Shown one piece after another: positions 45,673 to 59,100 of a DNA stretch of 64,000 nucleotides (positions are counted from its first letter, which is position 1; each line of letters starts with the position of its first letter). The DNA is from Oasisia sp. SBJ-2009 (Eukaryota > Annelida > Polychaeta > Sabellida > Siboglinidae), in the NCBI GenBank assembly GCA_964017155.1, contig OZ024857.1, forward strand, positions 32,593,542 through 32,657,541. Reading direction: 5' to 3'. Position numbers and translations under genes: made by a program. Below the pieces are notes generated by a model. The model did no database searches, was not told where the DNA came from, and saw only the letters and a program-made list of their open reading frames with translations.

Positions 45673-48600
45673 GAGGAGGTTGGGTGATTTCGGGAGGTTG
45701 GGTGCAGTGGGGAGGTTGGGTGATGTGGAGAGGTTGGGTTGAGTGGGGAGGTTGTATGAAGTGGAGAAGTTGTGTGGAGTGCGGAGGTTTATGTGGAGTG
45801 CGGAGGTTGCATGGAGTGCGGAAGTTGGGTGGAGTGCGGAAGTTGGGTGGAGTGCGGAGGTTGGGTGAAGTGGGGAGGTTGGGTGGAGTTGGGAGGTTGG
45901 GTGGAGGGCGGAGGTTGGGTGGAGTGGTGTGGTTGGGTGGAGTGGGGAGGTTGGGTGAAGTGGGGAGGTTGGGTGGAGTGAGGAGGTTGGGTGAAGTTGG
46001 GAGGTTGGGTGAAGTGGGGAGGTTGGGTGGAGTGGGGAGATTGGGTGGAGTGGGGAGGTTGGGTGAAGAGGGGAGGTTGGGTGAAGTGGGGAGGTTGGGT
46101 GAAGTGGGGAGTTTGCGTGGAGTGTGGAAGTTGTGTGGAGTGCGGAGGTTGGGTGGAGTGCGGAGGTTCGATGGAGTGCGGAAGTTGGGTGGAGTGCGGA
46201 AGTTGGGTGTAGTGCGGAGGTTGGGTTGAGTGCGGAAGTTGGTTCGAGTGCGGAGGTTGGGTGGCGTGCGGAGGTTGGTTGGAATGCGGAGGCTTGGTGA
46301 AGTGGGGAGGTTGGGTGAAGTGTGGAGGTTGGGTTGAGTGCGAACTTTGGGTGGAGTGCGGACGTTGGGTGGAGTGGGGAGGTTGGGTGAAGTAGGGAGG
46401 TTGGGTGAAGTGGGGAGGTTGGGTGGAGTGGGGAGGTTTGGTGGAGTGGGGAGTTTGGGTGGAGTGGGGAGGTTGGGTGAAGTGGGAAGGTTGGGTGGAG
46501 TGGGGAGGATGGGTGAAGTGGGGAGGTTGGGTGAAGTGGGGAGGTTGGGTGGAGAGTGGAGGTTGGGTGGAGTGGGGAGGTTCGGTGGAGTGGGGAGGTT
46601 GGGTGGAGTGATGTGGTGGGTGGAGTGGGGAGTTTGAGTGGAGTGGGGAGGTTGGGTGATTTGGGGAGGTTGGGTGGAGTGGGGAGGTTGGGTGATGTGG
46701 GGAGGTTGGGTGAAGTGGGGAGGTTGGGCAAAGTGGGGAGGTTGGGTTGAGTGGGGAGGTTGTATGAAGTGGGGAAGTTGTGTGGAGTGCGGAGGTTGGG
46801 TGGAGTACGGAGGTTGCATGGAGTGCGGAAGTTGGGTGGAGTGCGGAAGTTGGGTGGAGTGCGGAGGTTGGGTGAAATGGGGAGGTTGGGTGGAGTGGGG
46901 AGGTTGGGTGGAGGGGGAGGTTGGGTGGAGTGGGGAGGATGGGTTGAAGTGGTGTGGTTGGTTGGAGTGCGTAGGTTGGGAGGAGTGGGGAGGTTGGGTG
47001 GAGTGCTGATGTTGGGTGGTGTTCGGAGGTTGGGTGGAGTGCGGAGGTTGGGTGGAGCGCGGAAGTTGAGTGGAGTGCGGAAGTTGGGTGGAGTGCGGAT
47101 GTTGGGTGGAGTGCGGAAGTTGTTTGGAGTGCGGAGATTGGGTGGAATGCGGAGGTTGGATGGAGTGCGAAGGTTGGGTGAAGTGGGGAGGTTGGGTGAA
47201 GTGGGGAGTTTGGGTGGAGTGAGGAGATTTGGTGAAGTTGGGAGGTTGGGTGAAGTGGGGAGGTTGGGTGAAGTGGGGAGGTTGGGTGGAGAGGGGAGTT
47301 TGGGCGGGGTGCGAAGGTTGGGTGAAGTGGGGAGGTTGGGTGGAGTGGGGAGGTTGGGTGAAGTGGGGAGTTTGGGTGGAGTGAGGAGATTTGGTGAAGT
47401 TGGGAGGTTTGGGTGAAGTGGGGAGGTTGGGTGAAGTGGGGAGGTTGGGTGGAGAGGGGAATTTGGGCGGGGTGGGGAGGTTGGGTGGAGTGGGGAGATT
47501 GGGTGGAGTGGGGAGGTTGGGTGAAGAGGGGAGGTTGGGTGAAGTGGGGAGGTTGGGTGAAGTGGGGAGGTTTGGGTGAAGTGGGGAGGTTGGGTGAAGT
47601 GGGGAGGTTGGGTGGAGAGGGGAGTTTGGGCGGGGTGGGGAGGTTGGGTGGAGTGGGGAGATTGGGTGGAGTGGGGAGGTTGGGTGAAGAGGGGAGGTTG
47701 GGTGAAGTGGGGAGGTTGGGTGAAGTGGGGAGGTTGCGTGGAGTGCGGAAGTTGTGTGGAGTGCGGAGGTTGGGTGGAGTGCGGAGGATGGGTTGAAGTG
47801 GGGAGGTTGGGTGGAGTGCGGAGATTGGGTGAAGTGGGGAGGTTGGGTGGAGTGGGGAGGTTGAGAGGAGTGAGGAGGTTGGGTGATTTCGGGAGGTTGG
47901 GTGCTGTGGGGAGGTTGGGTGACGTGGAGAGGTTGGGTTGAGTGGGGAGGTTGTATGAAGTGGAGAAGTTGTGTGGAGTGCGGAGGTTTATGTGGAGTGC
48001 GGAGGTTGCATGGAGTGCGGAAGTTGGGTGGAGTGCGGAAGTTGGGTGGAGTGCGGAGGTTGGGTGAAGTGGGGAGGTTGGGTGGAGTGGTGAGGTTGGG
48101 TGGAGGGCGGAGGTTGGGTGGAGTGGTGTGGTTGGGTGGAGTGGGGAGGTTGGGTGAAGTGGGGAGGTTGGGTGGAGTGAGGAGGTTGGGTGAAGTTGGG
48201 AGGTTGGGTGAAGTGGGGAGGTTGGGTGGAGTGGGGAGGTTGGGTGAAGTGGGGAGGTTGGGTGAAGTGGGGAGGTTGCGTGGAGTGGGGAGGTTGGGTG
48301 AAGTGGGGACGTTGGGTGGAGTGAGGAGGTTGGGTAGAGTGGGGAGGTTGGGTGAAGTGGGGAAGTTGGGAGGAGTGGGGAGGTTGGGTGAAGGGCGGAG
48401 GTTGGGTGGAGGGCGGAGGTTGGGTGGAGTGGGGAGGTTGCTTGGGGTGGGGAGATTGGGTGGAGTGGGGAGGTTCGGTGAAGTGGGGAGGTTGGGTGGA
48501 GTGGGGAGGTTGGGTGGAGTGCGGAAGTTGTGTGGAGTGCGGAGGTTGGGTGGAGTTCGGAGGTTGGATGGAGTGCGGAAGTTGGGTGGAGTGCGGAAGT

Positions 48601-51600
48601 TGCATGGAGTGCGGAAGTTGGGTGGAGTGCGGAGGTTGGGTGGAGTTCGGAAGTTGGGTGGAGTGCGGAGGTTGGGTGGAGTGCGGAGGTTGCATGGAGT
48701 GCGGAAGTTGGGTGGAGTGCGGAAGTTGGGTGGAGTGCGAAGGTTGGGTGAAATGGGGAGGTTGGGTGGAGTGGAGAGGTTGGGTGGAGGGGGGAGTTTG
48801 GGTGGAGTGGGGAGGATCGGTAGAGGGGGGAGTTTGGGTGGAGTGGGGAGGTTGGGTGGAGTGGTGTGGTTGGTTGGAGTGCGTAGGTTGGGAGGAGTGG
48901 GGAGGTTGGGTGGAGTGCTGATGTTGGGTGGTGTTCGGAGGTTGGGTGGAGTGCGGAGGTTGGGTGGAGCGCGGAAGTTGCGTGGAGTACGGAAGTTGAG
49001 TGGTGTGCGGAAGTTGGGTGGAGTGCGGAAGTTGGGTGGAGTGCGGAAGTTGGGTGGAGTGCGGATGTTGGGTGGAGTGCGGAAGTTGTTTGGAGTGCGG
49101 AGATTGGGTGGAATGCGGAGGTTGGATGGAGTGCGAAGGTTGGGTGAAGTGGGGAGGTTGGGTGGAGTGGGGAGGTTGGGTGAAGTGGGGAGTTTGGGTG
49201 GAGTGAGGAGATTTGTGAAGTTGGGAGGTTGGGTGAAGTGGGGAGGTTGGGTGAAGTGGGGAGGTTGGGTGGAGAGGGGAGTTTGGGCGGGGTGGGGAGG
49301 TTGGGTGGAGTGGGGAGATTGGGTGGAGTGGGGAGGTTGGGTGAAGAGGGGAGGTTGGGTGAAGTGGGGAGGTTGGGTGAAGTGGGGAGGTTGCGTGGAG
49401 TGCGGAAGTTGTGTGGAGTGCGGAGGTTGGGTGGAGTGCGGAGGTTCGATGGAGTGCGGAAGTTGGGTGGAGTGCGGAAGTTGGGTGTAGTGCGGAGGTT
49501 GGGTTGAGTGCGGAAGTTGGTTCGAGTGCGGAGGTTGGGTGGCGTGCGGAGGTTGGTTGGAATGCGGAGGTTTGTTGAAGTGGGGAGGTTGGGTGAAGTG
49601 TGGAGGTTGGGTTGAGTGCGAACTTTGGGTGGAGTGCGGACGTTGGGTGGAGTGGGGAGGTTGGGTGAAGTAGGGAGGTTGGGTGAAGTGGGGAGGTTGG
49701 GTGGAGTGGGGAGGTTTGGTGGAGTGGGGAGTTTGGGTGGAGTGGGGAGGTTGGGTGATGTGGGGAGGTTGGGTGAAGTGGGAAGGTTGGGTGGAGTGGG
49801 GAGGATGGGTGAAGTGGGGAGGTTGGGTGGAGTGCGGAAGTTGTGTGGAGTGCGGTGGTTGGGTGGAGTTCGGAGGTTGGATGGAGTGCGGAAGTTGGGT
49901 GGAGTGCGGAAGTTGGGTGTAGTACGGAAGTTGGGTGGAGTGCGGAGGTTAGGTAGAGTGCGGAAGTTGGTTCGAGTGCGGAGGTAGGGTGGCGTGCGGA
50001 GGTTGGTTGGAAGGCGGAGGTTTGGTGAAGTGGGGAGGTTGGGTGGAGTTGGGAGGTTGGGTGAAGTGTGGAGGTTGGGTTGAGTGCGAACTTTGGGTGG
50101 AGTGCGGAGGTTGGGTGGAGTGGGGAGGTTGGGTGAAGTAGGAAAGTTGGGTGAAATGGGGAGGTTGGGTGGAGTGGGGAGGTTGGGTGGAGTGGGTAGT
50201 TTGGGTGGAGTGGGGAGGTTGGGTGATGTGGGGAGGTTGGGTGAAGTGGGGAGGTTCGGTTGAGTGGGGAGGTTGTGTGAAGTGGGGAGGTTGGGTGGAG
50301 TGAGGAGGTTGGGTGGAGTGGGGAATTTGAGTGGAGTGGGGAGGTTGGGTGATTTGGGGAGGTTGGGTGCAGTGGGGAGGTTGGGTGATGTGTGGAGGTT
50401 GGGTGAAGTGGGGAGGTTGGGTGAAATGGGGAGGTTGGGTTGAGTGGGAAGGTTGTTTGAAGTGGGGAAGTTGTGTGGAGTGCGGAGGTTGGGTGGAGTG
50501 CGGAGGTTGGGTGAAGTGGGGAGGTTGGGTGGAGTGGGGAGGTTGAGTGGAGTGAGGAGGTTGGGTGGAGTGGGGAGTTTGAGTGGAGTGAGGAGGTTGG
50601 GTGATTTCGGGAGGTTGGGTGCAGTGCGGAGGTTGGGTGATGTGGAGAGGTTGGGTTGAGTGGGGAGGTTGTATCAAGTGGAGAAGTTGTGTGGAGTGCG
50701 GAGGTTTATGTGGAGTGCGGAGGTTGCATGCAGTGCGGAAGTTGGGTGGAGTGCGGAAGTTGGGTGGAGTGCGGAGGTTGGGTGAAGTGGGGAGGTTGGG
50801 TGGAGTGGGGAGGTTGTATGAAGTGGAGAAGTTGTGTGGAGTGCGGAGGTTTATGTGGAGTGCGGAGGTTGCATGGAGTGCGGAAGTTGGGTGGAGTGCG
50901 GAAGTTGGGTGGAGTGCGGAGGTTGGGTGAAGTGGGGAGGTTGGGTGGAGTGGTGAGGTTGGGTGGAGGGCGGAGGTTGGGTGGAGTGGTGTGGTTGGGT
51001 GGAGTGGGGAGGTTGGGTGAAGTGGGGAGGTTGGGTGGAGTGAGGAGGTTGGGTGAAGTTGGGAGGTTGGGTGAAGTGGGGAGGTTGGGTGGAGTGGGGA
51101 GGTTGGGTGAAGTGGGGAGGTTGGGTGAAGTGGGGAGGTTGCGTGGAGTGGGGAGGTTGGGTGAAGTGGGGACGTTGGGTGGAGTGAGGAGGTTGGGTAG
51201 AGTGGGGAGGTTGGGTGAAGTGGGGAAGTTGGGAGGAGTGGGGAGGTTGGGTGAAGGGCGGAGGTTGGGTGGAGGGCGGAGGTTGGGTGGAGTGGGGAGG
51301 TTGCTTGGGGTGGGGAGATTGGGTGGAGTGGGGAGGTTCGGTGAAGTGGGGAGGTTGGGTGGAGTGGGGAGGTTGGGTGGAGTGCGGAAGTTGTGTGGAG
51401 TGCGGAGGTTGGGTGGAGTTCGGAGGTTGGATGGAGTGCGGAAGTTGGGTGGAGTGCGGAAGTTGGGTGTAGTACGGAAGTTGGGTGGAGTGCGGAGGTT
51501 GGGTGGAGTGCGGAGGTTGCATGGAGTGCGGAAGTTGGGTGGAGTGCGGAAGTTGGGTGGAGTGCGAAGGTTGGGTGAAATGGGGAGGTTGGGTGGAGTG

Positions 51601-54600
51601 GGGAGGTTGGGTGGAGGGGGGAGTTTGGGTGGAGTGGGGAGGATGGGTAGAGGGGGGAGTTTGGGTGGAGTGGGGAGGTTGGGTGGAGTGGTGTGGTTGG
51701 TTGGAGTGCGTAGGTTGGGAGGAGTGGGGAGGTTGGGTGGAGTGCTGATGTTGGGTGGTGTTCGGAGGTTGGGTGGAGTGCGGAGGTTGGGTGGAGCGCG
51801 GAAGTTGCGTGGAGTACGGAATTTGAGTGGTGTGCGGAAGTTGGGTGGAGTGCGGAAGTTGGGTGGAGTGCGGAAGTTGGGTGGAGTGCGGATGTTGGGT
51901 GGAGTGCGGAAGTTGTTTGGAGTGCGGAGATTGGGTGGAATGCGGAGGTTGGATGGAGTGCGAAGGTTGGGTGAAGTGGGGAGGTTGGGTGGAGTGGGGA
52001 GGTTGGGTGAAGTGGGGAGTTTGGGTGGAGTGAGGAGATTTGGTGAAGTTGGGAGGTTGGGTGAAGTGGGGAGGTTGGGTGAAGTGGGGAGGTTGGGTGG
52101 AGAGGGGAGTTTGGGCGGGGTGGGGAGGTTGGGTGGAGTGGGGAGATTGGGTGGAGTGGGGAGGTTGGGTGAAGAGGGGAGGTTGGGTGAAGTGGGGAGG
52201 TTGGGTGAAGTGGGGAGGTTGCGTGGAGTGCGGAAGTTGTGTGGAGTGCGGAGGTTGGGTGGAGTGCGGAGGTTCGATGGAGTGCGGAAGTTGGGTGGAG
52301 TGCGGAAGTTGGGTGTAGTGCGGAGGTTGGGTTGAGTGCGGAAGTTGGTTCGAGTGCGGAGGTTGGGTGGCGTGCGGAGGTTGGTTGGAATGCGGAGGCT
52401 TGTTGAAGTGGGGAGGTTGGGTGAAGTGTGGAGGTTGGGTTGAGTGCGAACTTTGGGTGGAGTGCGGACGTTGGGTGGAGTGGGGAGGTTGGGTGAAGTA
52501 GGGAGGTTGGGTGAAGTGGGGAGGTTGGGTGGAGTGGGGAGGTTTGGTGGAGTGGGGAGTTTGGGTGGAGTGGGGAGGTTGGGTGATGTGGGGAGGTTGG
52601 GTGAAGTGGGAAGGTTCGGTGAAGTGGGGAGGTTGGGTGGAGTGGGGAGGTTGGGTGGAGTGCGGAAGTTGTGTGGAGTGCGGAGGTTGGGTGGAGTTCG
52701 GAGGTTGGATGGAGTGCGGAAGTTGGGTGGAGTGCGGAAGTTGGGTGTAGTACGGAAGTTGGGTGGAGTGCGGAGGTTGGGTGGAGTGCGGAGGTTGCAT
52801 GGAGTGCGGAAGTTGGGTGGAGTGCGGAAGTTGGGTGGAGTGCGAAGGTTGGGTGAAATGGGGAGGTTGGGAGGAGTGGGGAGGTTGGGTGGAGGGGGGA
52901 GTTTGGGTGGAGTGGGGAGGATGGGTAGAGGGGGGAGTTTGGGTGGAGTGGGGAGGTTGGGTGGAGTGGTGTGGTTGGTTGGAGTGCGTAGGTTGGGAGG
53001 AGTGGGGAGGTTGGGTGGAGTGCTGATGTTGGGTGGTGTTCGGAGGTTGGGTGGAGTGCGGAGGTTGGGTGGAGCGCGGAAGTTGCGTGGAGTACGGAAG
53101 TTGAGTGGTGTGCGGAAGTTGGGTGGAGTGCGGAAGTTGGGTGGAGTGCGGAAGTTGTTTGGAGTGCGGAGATTGGGTGGAATGCGGAGGTTGGATGGAG
53201 TGCGAAGGTTGGGTGAAGTGGGGAGGTTGGGTGGAGTGGGGAGGTTGGGTGAAGTGGGGAGTTTGGGTGGAGTGAGGAGATTTGGTGAAGTTGGGAGGTT
53301 GGGTGAAGTGGGGAGGTTGGGTGAAGTGGGGAGGTTGGGTGGAGAGGGGAGTTTGGGCGGGGTGCGAAGGTTGGGTGAAGTGGGTAGGTTGGGTGGAGTG
53401 GGGAGGTTGGGTGAAGTGGGGAGTTTGGGTGGAGTGAGGAGATTTGGTGAAGTTGGGAGGTTTGGGTGAAGTGGGGAGGTTGGGTGAAGTGGGGAGGTTG
53501 GGTGGAGAGGGGAGTTTGGGCGGGGTGGGGAGGTTGGGTGGAGTGGGGAGATTGGGTGGAGTGGGGAGGTTGGGTGAAGAGGGGAGGTTGGGTGAAGTGG
53601 GGAGGTTGGGTGAAGTGGGGAGGTTGCGTGGAGTGCGGAAGTTGTGTGGAGTGCGGAGGTTGGGTGGAGTGCGGAGGATGGGTTGAAGTGGGGAGGTTGG
53701 GTGGAGTGCGGAGATTGGGTGAAGTGGGGAGGTTGGGTGGAGTGGGGAGGTTGAGAGGAGTGAGGAGGTTGGGTGATTTCGGGAGGTTGGGTGCTGTGGG
53801 GAGGTTGGGTGACGTGGAGAGGTTGGGTTGAGTGGGGAGGTTGTATGAAGTGGAGAAGTTGTGTGGAGTGCGGAGGTTTATGTGGAGTGCGGAGGTTGCA
53901 TGGAGTGCGGAAGTTGGGTGGAGTGCGGAAGTTGGGTGGAGTGCGGAGGTTGGGTGAAGTGGGGAGGTTGGGTGGAGTGGTGAGGTTGGGTGGAGGGCGG
54001 AGGTTGGGTGGAGTGGTGTGGTTGGGTGGAGTGGGGAGGTTGGGTGAAGTGGGGAGGTTGGGTGGAGTGAGGAGGTTGGGTGAAGTTGGGAGGTTGGGTG
54101 AAGTGGGGAGGTTGGGTGGAGTGGGGAGGTTGGGTGAAGTGGGGAGGTTGGGTGAAGTGGGGAGGTTGCGTGGAGTGGGGAGGTTGGGTGAAGTGGGGAC
54201 GTTGGGTGGAGTGAGGAGGTTGGGTAGAGTGGGGAGGTTGGGTGAAGTGGGGAGGTTGGGTGAAGTGGGGAGGTTGGGTGGAGAGGGGAGTTTGGGCGGG
54301 GTGGGGAGGTTGGGTGGAGTGGGGAGATTGGGTGGAGTGGGGAGGTTGGGTGAAGAGGGGAGGTTGGGTGAAGTGGGGAGGTTGGGTGAAGTGGGGAGGT
54401 TGCGTGGAGTGCGGAAGTTGTGTGGAGTGCGGAGGTTGGGTGGAGTGCGGAGGTTCGATGGAGTGCGGAAGTTGGGTGGAGTGCGGAAGTTGGGTGTAGT
54501 GCGGAGGTTGGGTTGAGTGCGGAAGTTGGTTCGAGTGCGGAGGTTGGGTGGCGTGCGGAGGTTGGTTGGAATGCGGAGGCTTGTTGAAGTGCGGAGGTTG

Positions 54601-56157
54601 GGTGAAGTGTGGAGGTTGGGTTGAGTGCGAACTTTGGGTGGAGTGCGGACGTTGGGTGAAGTGGGGAGGTTGGGTGAAGTAGGGAGGTTGGGTGAAGTGG
54701 GGAGGTTGGGTGGAGTGGGGAGGTTTGGTGGAGTGGGGAGTTTGGGTGGAGTGGGGAGGTTGGGTGATGTGGGGAGGTTGGGTGAAGTGGGAAGGTTGGG
54801 TGGAGTGGGGAGGATGGGTGAAGTGGGGAGGTTGGGTGAAGTGGGGAGGTTGGGTGGAGAGTGGAGGTTGGGTGGAGTGGGGAGGTTCGGTGGAGTGGGG
54901 AGGTTGGGTGCTCTGGGGAGGTAGGGTGAAGTGAGGAGGTTGGGTGGAGTGATGTGGTGGGTGGAGTGGGGAGTTTGAGTGGAGTGGGGAGGTTGGGTGA
55001 TTTGGGGAGGTTGGGTGGAGTGGGGAGGTTGGGTGATGTGGGGAGGTTGGGTGAAGTGGGGAGGTTGGGCGAAGTGGGGAGGTTGGGTTGAGTGGGGAGG
55101 TTGTATGAAGTGGGGAAGTTGTGTGGAGTGCGGAGGTTGGGTGGAGTACGGAGGTTGCATGGAGTGCGGAAGTTGGGTGGAGTGCGGAAGTTGGGTGTAG
55201 TGCGGAGGTTGGGTGAAATGGGGAGTTTGGGTGGAGTGGGGAGGTTGGGTGGAGGGGGAGGTTGGGTGGAGTGGGGAGGATGGGTTGAAGTGGGGAGGTT
55301 GGGTGGAGTGCGGAGATTGGGTGAAGTGGGGAGGTTGGGTGGAGTGGGGAGGTTGAGAGGAGTGAGGAGGTTGGGTGATTTCGGGAGGTTGGGTGCTGTG
55401 GGGAGGTTGGGTGACGTGGAGAGGTTGGGTTGAGTGCTGAGGTTGTATGAAGTGGAGAAGTTGTGTGGAGTGCGGAGGTTTATGTGGAGTGCGGAGGTTG
55501 CATGGAGTGCGGACGTTGGGTGGAGTGCGGAAGTTGGGTGGAGTGCGGAGGTTGGGTGAAGTGGGGAGGTTGGGTGGAGTGGGGAGGTTGGGTGGAGGGC
55601 GGAGGTTGGGTGGAGTGGTGTGGTTGGGTGGAGTGGGGAGGTTGGGTGAAGTGGGGAGGTTGGGTGGAGTGAGGAGGTTGGGTGAAGTTGGGAGGTTGGG
55701 TGAAGTGGGGAGGTTGGGTGGAGTGGGGAGGTTGGGTGAAGTGGGGAGGTTGGGTGAAGTGGGGAGGTTGCGTGGAGTGGGGAGGTTGGGTGAAGTGGGG
55801 ACGTTGGGTGGAGTGAGGAGGTTGGGTAGAGTGGGGAGGTTGGGTGAAGTGGGGAAGTTGGGAGGAGTGGGGAGGTTGGGTGAAGGGCGGAGGTTGGGTG
55901 GAGGGCGGAGGTTGGGTGGAGTGGGGAAGTTGCTTGGGGTGGGGAGATTGGGTGGAGTGGGGAGGTTCGGTGAAGTGGGGAGGTTGGGTGGAGTGGGGAG
56001 GTTGTATGAAGTGGAGAAGTTGTGTGGAGTGCGGAGGTTTATGTGGAGTGCGGAGGTTGCATGGAGTGCGGAAGTTGGGTGGAGTGCGGAAGTTGGGTGG
56101 AGTGCGGAGGTTGGGTGAAGTGGGGAGGTTGGGTGTAGTTGGGAGGTTGGGTGGAGT
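45673..56157 (+). repeat. Region C giant HOR, copy C2 (10,485 bp)
   Basis: Copy 2 runs between the equivalent GGTGATTTCGGG boundaries near 45,684 and 56,169. 10,485 is 582 x 18 plus 9, from the net effect of several 17- and 19-bp monomers. I saw three single-base differences from C1 over roughly 9 kb of aligned sequence: G at 43706 is A at 54191, T at 42387 is A at 52872, and G at 45651 is T at 56136. Relative to C1 it lacks 1,585 bp, with the join near 46,030 lying within a run of TGGGG monomers. Confidence 0.9.
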
Positions 56158-59100
56158 GAGGAGGTTGGGTGATTTCGGGAGGTTGGGTGCAGTGGGGAGG
56201 TTGGGTGATGTGGAGAGGTTGGGTTGAGTGGGGAGGTTGTATGAAGTGGAGAAGTTGTGTGGAGTGCGGAGGTTTATGTGGAGTGCGGAGGTTGCATGGA
56301 GTGCGGAAGTTGGGTGGAGTGCGGAAGTTGGGTGGAGTGCGGAGGTTGGGTGAAGTGGGGAGGTTGGGTGGAGTTGGGAGGTTGGGTGGAGGGCGGAGGT
56401 TGGGTGGAGTGGTGTGGTTGGGTGGAGTGGGGAGGTTGGGTGAAGTGGGGAGGTTGGGTGGAGTGAGGAGGTTGGGTGAAGTTGGGAGGTTGGGTGAAGT
56501 GGGGAGGTTGGGTGGAGTGGGGAGGTTGGGTGAAGTGGGGAGGTTGGGTGAAGTGGGGAGGTTATGTGGAGTTGGGAGGTTGGGTGAAGTGGGGAGGTTG
56601 GGTGGAGTGAGGAGTTTGGGTAGAGTGGGGAGGTTGGGTGAAGTGGGGAAGTTGGGAGGAGTGGGGAGGTTGGGTGAAGGGCGGAGGTTGGGTGGAGTGG
56701 GGAGGTTGCTTGGGGTGGGGAGATTGGGTGGAGTGGGGAGGTTCGGTGAAGTGGGGAGGTTGGGTGGAGTGCGGAAGTTGTGTGGAGTGCGGTGGTTGGG
56801 TGGAGTTCGGAGGTTGGATGGAGTGCGGAAGTTGGGTGGAGTGCGGAGGTTGGGTGGAGTGGGGAGGTTGGGTGAAGTAGGAAAGTTGGGTGAAATGGGG
56901 AGGTTGGGTGGAGTGGGGAGGTTGGGTGGAGTGGGTAGTTTGGGTGGAGTGGGGAGGTTGGGTGATGTGGGGAGGTTGGGTGAAGTGGGGAGGTTGGGTT
57001 GAGTGGGGAGGTTGTGTGAAGTGGGGAGGTTGGGTGGAGTGAGGAGGTTGGGTGGAGTGGGGAATTTGAGTGGAGTGGGGAGGTTGGGTGATTTGGGGAG
57101 GTTGGGTGCAGTGGGGAGGTTGGGTGATGTGTGGAGGTTGGGTGAAGTGGGGAGGTTGGGTGAAATGGGGAGGTTGGGTTGAGTGGGAAGGTTGTTTGAA
57201 GTGGGGAAGTTGTGTGGAGTGCGGAGGTTGGGTGGAGTGCGGAGGTTGGGTGAAGTGGGGAGGTTGGGTGGAGTGGGGAGGTTGAGTGGAGTGAGGAGGT
57301 TGGGTGGAGTGGGGAGTTTGAGTGGAGTGAGGAGGTTGGGTGATTTCGGGAGGTTGGGTGCAGTGCGGAGGTTGGGTGATGTGGAGAGGTTGGGTTGAGT
57401 GGGGAGGTTGTATCAAGTGGAGAAGTTGTGTGGAGTGCGGAGGTTTATGTGGAGTGCGGAGGTTGCATGCAGTGCGGAAGTTGGGTGGAGTGCGGAAGTT
57501 GGGTGGAGTGCGGAGGTTGGGTGAAGTGGGAAGGTTGGGTGGAGTGGGTAGGTTGGGTGGAGGGCGGAGGTTGGGTGGAGTGGTGTGGTTGGGTGGAGTG
57601 CGTAGGTTGGGAGGAGTGGGGAGGTTGGGTGGAGTTGGCAGGTTGGATGGCGTGGGGAAGTTCGGTGGTGTTCGGAGGTTGGGTGGAGCGCGGAGGTTGG
57701 TTGGAGCGCGGAAGTTGCGTGGAGTACGGAAGTTGGGTGGTGTGCGGAAGTTGGGTGGAGTGCGGAAGTTGGTTGGAGTGCTGAGTTTGGGTTGAGAGCA
57801 GAGGTTGGGTGGAGTGCGGAAGTTGGGTGGAATGCGGAAGTTGGGTGGAGTGCGGATGTTGGGTGGAGTGCGGAAGTTGTTTGGAGTGCGGAGATTGGGT
57901 GGAATGCGGAGGTTGGATGGAGTGCGAAGGTTGGGTGAAGTGGGGAGGTTGGGTGGAGTGGGGAGGTTGGGTGAAGTGGGGAGTTTGGGTGGAGTGAGGA
58001 GATTTGGTGAAGTTGGGAGGTTGGGTGAAGTGGGGAGGTTGGGTGAAGTGGGGAGGTTGGGTGGAGAGGGGAGTTTGGGCGGGGTGGGGAGGTTGGGTGG
58101 AGTGGGGAGATTGGGTGGAGTGGGGAGGTTGGGTGAAGAGGGGAGGTTGGGTGAAGTGGGGAGGTTGGGTGAAGTGGGGAGTTTGCGTGGAGTGTGGAAG
58201 TTGTGTGGAGTGCGGAGGTTGGGTGGAGTGCGGAGGTTCGATGGAGTGCGGAAGTTGGGTGGAGTGCGGAAGTTGGGTGAAGTGGGGAGGTTGGGTGGAG
58301 AGTGGAGGTTGGGTGGAGTGGGGAGGTTCGGTGGAGTGGGGAGGTTGGGTGGAGTGATGTGGTGGGTGGAGTGGGGAGTTTGAGTGGAGTGGGGAGGTTG
58401 GGTGATTTGGGGAGGTTGGGTGGAGTGGGGAGGTTGGGTGATGTGGGGAGGTTGGGTGAAGTGGGGAGGTTGGGCAAAGTGGGGAGGTTGGGTTGAGTGG
58501 GGAGGTTGTATGAAGTGGGGAAGTTGTGTGGAGTGCGGAGGTTGGGTGGAGTACGGAGGTTGCATGGAGTGCGGAAGTTGGGTGGAGTGCGGAAGTTGGG
58601 TGGAGTGCGGAGGTTGGGTGAAATGGGGAGGTTGGGTGGAGTGGGGAGGTTGGGTGGAGGGGGAGGTTGGGTGGAGTGGGGAGGATGGGTTGAAGTGGTG
58701 TGGTTGGTTGGAGTGCGTAGGTTGGGAGGAGTGGGGAGGTTGGGTGGAGTGCTGATGTTGGGTGGTGTTCGGAGGTTGGGTGGAGTGCGGAGGTTGGGTG
58801 GAGCGCGGAAGTTGAGTGGAGTGCGGAAGTTGGGTGGAGTGCGGATGTTGGGTGGAGTGCGGAAGTTGTTTGGAGTGCGGAGATTGGGTGGAATGCGGAG
58901 GTTGGATGGAGTGCGAAGGTTGGGTGAAGTGGGGAGGTTGGGTGAAGTGGGGAGTTTGGGTGGAGTGAGGAGATTTGGTGAAGTTGGGAGGTTGGGTGAA
59001 GTGGGGAGGTTGGGTGAAGTGGGGAGGTTGGGTGGAGAGGGGAGTTTGGGCGGGGTGCGAAGGTTGGGTGAAGTGGGGAGGTTGGGTGGAGTGGGGAGGT

